From: Bacteroidaceae bacterium
Lineage (GTDB): Bacteria > Bacteroidota > Bacteroidia > Bacteroidales > Bacteroidaceae
Length of the DNA stretch: 64,000 nt
Reading direction: 5' to 3'
NCBI GenBank assembly: GCA_017429525.1
Contig: JAFROT010000034.1
Span: 48,697-112,696, forward strand
Part shown: in pieces, positions 60,371 through 64,000 of the stretch
Numbering within the stretch: position 1 is the stretch's first letter
How the letters are laid out: the number at the start of each line of letters is the position of its first letter
Notes under the pieces: generated by a model
What the model was told of the DNA's origin: nothing
The model's input: only the letters and a program-made list of their open reading frames with translations
The model's database searches: none
Translations under genes and position numbers: made by a program

Positions 60371-60378
60371 CACCATAT

Positions 60379-61134
60379 ATGAAGCCTCTATTCATTGCAG
60401 GTCCCTGCGTCATCGAGGATGCCGACGTGCTGGACGTCGTAGCGCGCGAGCTCGTGCGCCTGCAGCGCACCTATCAGCTGAACCTCTTTTTCAAGGCCTC
60501 GTTCGACAAGGCCAATCGCACCAGCCTCACCTCCTATCGCGGCCCGGGGCTGGAGCGCGGGCTGCAGATGCTGGCTGACGTCAAGACCAAGTACGGCCTG
60601 CGCCTGCTCACCGACATCCATGAGGCCTATCAGGCAGCCCCTGCGGCCGAGGTGGTCGACGTCCTGCAGATTCCGGCCTTCCTGTGTCGCCAGACCGACC
60701 TGCTGGTGGCGGCTGCGCGTACGGGCAAGACCGTCAACATCAAGAAGGCGCAATTCCTCTCGGGCGCTGATATGCAGTACCCCGTCGAGAAGGCGCGCGA
60801 GAGCGGTGCCACCGAGGTATGGCTGACTGAGCGTGGCAATTGCTTCGGCTACAACAACCTGGTCGTCGACTTCCGGAATATCCCCGACATGCTGCGATGG
60901 ACGCCGCGCGTCGTCATGGACTGCACCCATAGTGTGCAGCGTCCGGGGGCCGCAGGCGGCAAGACGGGCGGCAACCGCGAGTTCGTCCCCGCCATGGCTC
61001 TGGCGGCAAAAGCCTTCGGCGCCAACGGCTACTTCTTCGAGACGCACCCCGACCCCGACCACGCCCTCAGCGACGGGCCCAACATGCTTGCGCTGTCCGA
61101 CCTCGAGCGCGTCGTCAGTTCGCTGCTCGCTTAG
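60379..61134 (+). CDS. kdsA: 3-deoxy-8-phosphooctulonate (Kdo-8-P) synthase
   Basis: This 251-aa enzyme condenses arabinose-5-phosphate with phosphoenolpyruvate to give Kdo-8-phosphate for LPS inner core. Motifs: LFIAGPCVIED, FFKASFDKANRTSLTSYRGP, LTDIHEAYQ, IPAFLCRQTDLLVAAARTGK, NIKKAQFLSG, VVMDCTHSVQRPGA and YFFETHPDPDHALSDGPNML. It is slightly shorter than the usual 260-280 aa but complete. The ATG at 60379 matches the conserved start. kdsD follows after 40 nt and supplies its substrate. Confidence 0.98.
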   Translation: MKPLFIAGPCVIEDADVLDVVARELVRLQRTYQLNLFFKASFDKANRTSLTSYRGPGLERGLQMLADVKTKYGLRLLTDIHEAYQAAPAAEVVDVLQIPAFLCRQTDLLVAAARTGKTVNIKKAQFLSGADMQYPVEKARESGATEVWLTERGNCFGYNNLVVDFRNIPDMLRWTPRVVMDCTHSVQRPGAAGGKTGGNREFVPAMALAAKAFGANGYFFETHPDPDHALSDGPNMLALSDLERVVSSLLA

Positions 61135-61174
61135 ACTCTACATGCTAAACCCTAAATCCCTCTCAATTCCATAA

Positions 61175-62134
61175 ATGTCATCTTCTATCAACGTTCGCGA
61201 AATAGCCGCCCAATGCCTGCGTGACGAGGCCGCTGCCATCACCCAGCTCATCCCTCAGCTCGACGAGTCTTTCGAGCGCGCCGTCGACCTCCTGTTCGGT
61301 TGTCGCGGCAAGGTCATCGTCACGGGGGTGGGCAAGAGCGGTCACGTAGGAGCCAAGATAGCGGCCACGCTTTCCTCAACAGGCACTCCCGCCTTCTATC
61401 TGAATCCCCTCGACGCCTTCCATGGCGACTTGGGCGCAATAACGGCCGACGACGTCGTGGTGGCCTTCTCCAACAGCGGGCAGACCGACGAGCTGCTGCG
61501 CATCGTCCCCTTCCTCCACGAGCACCACATCCCCCTCGTCGGCATCTCGGGCAATGCCGATTCGCTGCTGGCGCGCCACAGCACCTACCATATCCTGCTT
61601 CACGTCTCTCACGAGGCCTGTCCCCTCAACCTCGCTCCCACCAGCAGCACTACCGTCCAGCTTGCCTTCGGCGATGCCCTGGCCATTGCGCTGATGGAGC
61701 TCCGCCATTTCGGAGCGCGCGATTTCGCCCAGTACCATCCCGGAGGTTCGCTTGGCAAGCGCCTGCTCTCGACGGCGCGCGACGTCATGCGTACCGACGA
61801 CCTGCCCACCGTCTCGCCGCAGCTCACGCTCGCCGAGGCTATCCTCGTCGTCAGCCGTGGCATGATGGGCATGGCCGTAGCCATGGAGGGCGACCGCATA
61901 GCCGGCATTATCACCGACGGCGACGTTCGTAGGGCCATGGAACGCATGCACCAGGATTTTTATAATGTTCGCGTGGCCGACGTCATGACGCGCCAACCCA
62001 AGTGCGTCACGGAGTCCACTAAGCTCACAGCCATACAGACTATCTTGCACGAGAACAACATTCACGCCGTGCTGGTCACCGACCACGACCACCACCTCCT
62101 TGGCGTCGTAGAATCACTCAGCTGCATGATTTGA
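61175..62134 (+). CDS. kdsD: Arabinose-5-phosphate isomerase (KpsF/GutQ family)
   Basis: This 319-aa enzyme converts ribulose-5-phosphate to arabinose-5-phosphate, the first committed step of Kdo synthesis. The N-terminal SIS domain (~40-180) has VIVTGVGKSGHVGAKIAATL, FHGDLGAITADDVVVAFSNS and PTSSTTVQLAFGDALAIAL. Two CBS domains follow (DVMRTDDLPTVSPQLTLAEA and DVMTRQPKCVTESTKLTAI). The pairing with kdsA makes the assignment firm. The next gene starts 17 nt downstream. Confidence 0.97.
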   Translation: MSSSINVREIAAQCLRDEAAAITQLIPQLDESFERAVDLLFGCRGKVIVTGVGKSGHVGAKIAATLSSTGTPAFYLNPLDAFHGDLGAITADDVVVAFSNSGQTDELLRIVPFLHEHHIPLVGISGNADSLLARHSTYHILLHVSHEACPLNLAPTSSTTVQLAFGDALAIALMELRHFGARDFAQYHPGGSLGKRLLSTARDVMRTDDLPTVSPQLTLAEAILVVSRGMMGMAVAMEGDRIAGIITDGDVRRAMERMHQDFYNVRVADVMTRQPKCVTESTKLTAIQTILHENNIHAVLVTDHDHHLLGVVESLSCMI

Positions 62135-62151
62135 AGATAGCATAAAAACGC

Positions 62152-63549
62152 ATGAATCCGTTGATTTGCAAGATTATCCTTCTTCTCGTTGTCCTCGCGC
62201 TGCCTGTGAGCCTGCTGGCCGTAGAGATCGAAGATGCAACCATCGGGCACAGCTCATTGCCCGGAATGACTGACGACCTCACCGCCGACCAGGCCGTGCG
62301 CCATGCCTTCGAGCAGCAGCTCGACATAGAATTCACAGACAACAATAGCGTCGTCCTGCTTCATACGGGGCGCGACAAGTTCAAAGCCATGTTCGCCGCC
62401 ATACGCGGCGCCCGGCACTATGTCCATCTGGAATACTTCAACTTCCGCAACGATTCCATCGGCCGCGCCCTTTTCATGCTCCTGGAGCAGAAAGCGGCAG
62501 AGGGCGTCGAGGTGAGAGCCCTGTTCGACAGCTTCGGCAACAGCAGCAACGATTCGCCGCTAAAGCGCGAGCATATGGAAGCCGTCCGCAGCAAGGGCGT
62601 CAAGATAGAGGAATTCGACCCTATTCGGTTCCCGTGGATTAATCACGCCTACCATCGCGACCACCGCAAGATCGTCGTCATCGACGGCCAAGTCTGTTTC
62701 ACAGGCGGCATGAACGTGGCCGACTACTACATCAATGGGCGTCCCGAGTACGGCGAGTGGCGCGACATGCATATGCAACTCACTGGCGATGCCGTAGCGC
62801 AGTACGAACGTATCTTCGCCCGCATGTGGTGGCAGCAGACTGGCGAGATCATTCTCAGCGACGGCCTGTCGCCCCTCGACGATCCGAAGGCAGACGTGAA
62901 TGACGATCCCGCTCGCGTCAACCCTCACGCTGTCTCAGTTCGCTCCGCTGCGCCGGAGGGCATCCCCGTCCTCCCCGACCTCACGCCGACAGCGGGCCGT
63001 AAGGTCGTAGGCGTCGTCGACCGCCGTCCGCGTGAGACCCCTAAGAGCATGCGTCGGGCCTATGTCATCGCTCTCGATGCCGCCCGCGAGCACATCCAGA
63101 TCGTCAACCCTTATCCCGTCAACGTCAAGAGCGTCCGTCGTGCCATGCGTCGTGCCCTCAAGCGGGGCGTTCGCCTTGAGATCATGGTATCGGCCAAAAG
63201 CGACGTCCCCATCACCCCCGATGTCGTGGGACTTGAGATGAAGAAACTGGCCAGCCGTGGCGCCGAGGTCTACTACAACCAGACGGGCTTCCACCACTCC
63301 AAGGTCATGATGATTGACGGCCGTCTCTGCACCGTAGGCAGCACCAACCTCGATGCGCGCTCGTTCCTCTTCGACTACGAGGTCAACAGCTTCATTCTCG
63401 ATCAGTCGACCACCCGTCAGCTGCAGGACATCTTCGAGCAGGACAAGCAGCACTGCACCCGCTTCCATGCCGCCGACTATCGCCGCCAGTTCAACCTCGG
63501 CCATCGCATCACCGCACGCTTCTTCTCCCTCTTCCGCGGCTTCTTCTGA
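62152..63549 (+). CDS. Phospholipase D-type cardiolipin synthase
   Basis: This 465-aa protein has an N-terminal hydrophobic segment (IILLLVVLALPVSLLA), signal peptide or anchor, and two HKD catalytic motifs: NHAYHRDHRKIVVIDG and FHHSKVMMIDGRLCTVGSTN. The rest follows cardiolipin synthases (VHLEYFNFRNDSIGRALFML, CFTGGMNVADYYINGR, TNLDARSFLFDYEVNSFI). It likely makes cardiolipin from phosphatidylglycerol at the inner membrane; other phosphatidyl-transfer reactions are possible. The usual second N-terminal membrane helix is missing. It is probably in the kdsA-kdsD transcript. Confidence 0.93.
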   Translation: MNPLICKIILLLVVLALPVSLLAVEIEDATIGHSSLPGMTDDLTADQAVRHAFEQQLDIEFTDNNSVVLLHTGRDKFKAMFAAIRGARHYVHLEYFNFRNDSIGRALFMLLEQKAAEGVEVRALFDSFGNSSNDSPLKREHMEAVRSKGVKIEEFDPIRFPWINHAYHRDHRKIVVIDGQVCFTGGMNVADYYINGRPEYGEWRDMHMQLTGDAVAQYERIFARMWWQQTGEIILSDGLSPLDDPKADVNDDPARVNPHAVSVRSAAPEGIPVLPDLTPTAGRKVVGVVDRRPRETPKSMRRAYVIALDAAREHIQIVNPYPVNVKSVRRAMRRALKRGVRLEIMVSAKSDVPITPDVVGLEMKKLASRGAEVYYNQTGFHHSKVMMIDGRLCTVGSTNLDARSFLFDYEVNSFILDQSTTRQLQDIFEQDKQHCTRFHAADYRRQFNLGHRITARFFSLFRGFF

Positions 63550-63583
63550 TGCAGATGAAGGGCATAAACTCATTTGAGGTCAT

Positions 63584-63658
63584 AAGGTTGTAAGGTTTTA
63601 AGGTCATAAGGTTTTAGCCTCACGACCTCATAACCTTACAACCTTTTATCTTTTTTTT
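63584..63658 (+). terminator. Inverted-repeat terminator after the cardiolipin synthase gene
   Basis: AAGGTTGTAAGGTT (63584-63597) pairs with AACCTTACAACCTT (63632-63645), followed shortly by eight T. The loop contains further CATAAGG/CCTTA repeats. Confidence 0.75.
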
Positions 63659-64000
63659 AGAGCAATAACATCGTAGATGACCCGCAAACCCCGTAGGGGT
63701 GTTAGAATTTAGGCAGGGGCGAATAAGGCCTTTAGAGGATTGCCCTTGGGCCATCCGTGCCTGATGAGGGGAGCCAGAACTCCTCTGGCGACGGAGGGGG
63801 AGCAAAGCGGGCGCTCGACCTTTGGTCGCTTCGACACATCGAAGAACCCCTGCTCCATGACAGCCAAAAACATGAGCACTGTAGGGTGGTCGCGAGGTCA
63901 AGACTGAGTGTCTTGGCCAAAGCGGACTTCACAGTGCTCGACAAATGCGAGACGGTTTATCCTAGTCGAAGCAGTTGGCGTTAAGCACGTGAGGATAGGA
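63659..64000. other. Non-coding end of the window
   Basis: I see no convincing gene. GC-rich segments such as CCCCGTAGGGGTG (63690-63702) and GGAGGGGGAGCAAAGCGGGC look like dispersed intergenic repeats. Short open frames on both strands lack any recognisable feature. Confidence 0.5.

Larger units (their letters stand above)
59939..60378. other. Divergent promoter region before kdsA
   Basis: It holds the leftward promoter box of the hydratase gene, the rightward kdsA promoter (60026-60056), a GC-rich stretch around 60180-60250 with short inverted repeats and the 18-bp tandem repeats. The long leader (~320 nt) of kdsA has no riboswitch that I recognise. Confidence 0.6.

Noticed and set aside
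60304-60378. N-terminal extension of KdsA through the 18-bp repeats
   Set aside because: It would need a TTG start; the conserved KdsA start is the ATG at 60379. Kept only as a finding on the repeats.
63620-63984. Short overlapping frames at the right end
   Set aside because: No domain, both strands open by chance, sequence looks like dispersed intergenic repeats.

Overview
The window comes from a Bacteroidales chromosome, most likely a Prevotella-like member of the Prevotellaceae. The evidence is: promoters of the Bacteroidetes type (TTTG, 19-20 nt, TAnnTTTG) in front of many genes; GLPGLI-family proteins, CarboxypepD_reg/TonB-type outer-membrane barrels, DUF4494, a VirE/HU pair, a type IX secretion tail and a type II-C CRISPR system with 47-nt repeats; and a G+C content that I judge by eye to be a little above 50%. 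I found no rRNA or tRNA gene.

Layout. 1-3.5 kb: the N-terminal part of a secreted protein, a LytS/LytTR two-component pair and a truncated DUF2271 gene. 3.6-7.3 kb: a VirE-type primase/helicase gene bracketed by a 105-bp inverted repeat, plus an HU-like protein; a third, solitary copy of the repeat lies at 57.7 kb. 7.3-15.5 kb: a complete type II-C CRISPR-Cas locus (30 repeats, 29 spacers, cas2, cas1, cas9, and tracrRNA on the opposite strand). 15.6-31.2 kb: an outer-membrane protein, a lipoprotein, a flavodoxin-like lipoprotein, a zeta-toxin-like kinase with a 51-aa overlapping partner, trmD, a SNF2 helicase, ligA, two tandem acyl-CoA synthetase paralogues, a YggS-type PLP protein and DUF4494. 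31.4-40.8 kb: a second LytS/LytTR pair, a 5'-nucleotidase lipoprotein, a CotH-kinase protein with a T9SS tail and a BlaI/BlaR1-like pair. 40.9-57.3 kb: four tandem GLPGLI genes, three large outer-membrane receptors, two ECF sigma factors and their membrane partners. 58-63.5 kb: dapA, a nucleoside deaminase, a MaoC-like hydratase, kdsA and kdsD (Kdo synthesis) and a cardiolipin-synthase-like enzyme.

How parts work together. tracrRNA, cas9, cas1, cas2 and the array form one adaptive immune unit; each CRISPR repeat appears to carry its own Bacteroidetes promoter. The sigma/anti-sigma/receptor genes look like FecIR-type trans-envelope regulation of outer-membrane functions. kdsA and kdsD act in the same LPS-sugar pathway.

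The most unusual signals are: (1) a family of GC-rich palindromic elements lying in frame inside five genes between 45.8 and 56.9 kb, including two 141-bp composites with about 36-bp terminal inverted repeats and opposite internal orientation; (2) the VirE gene enclosed by 105-bp iteron-like inverted repeats, with a solo copy 51 kb away sharing a 26-bp palindrome and 22-bp tandem repeats; and (3) short tandem repeats running up to the start codon of an outer-membrane receptor gene. All matches were made by eye; no database search was possible.
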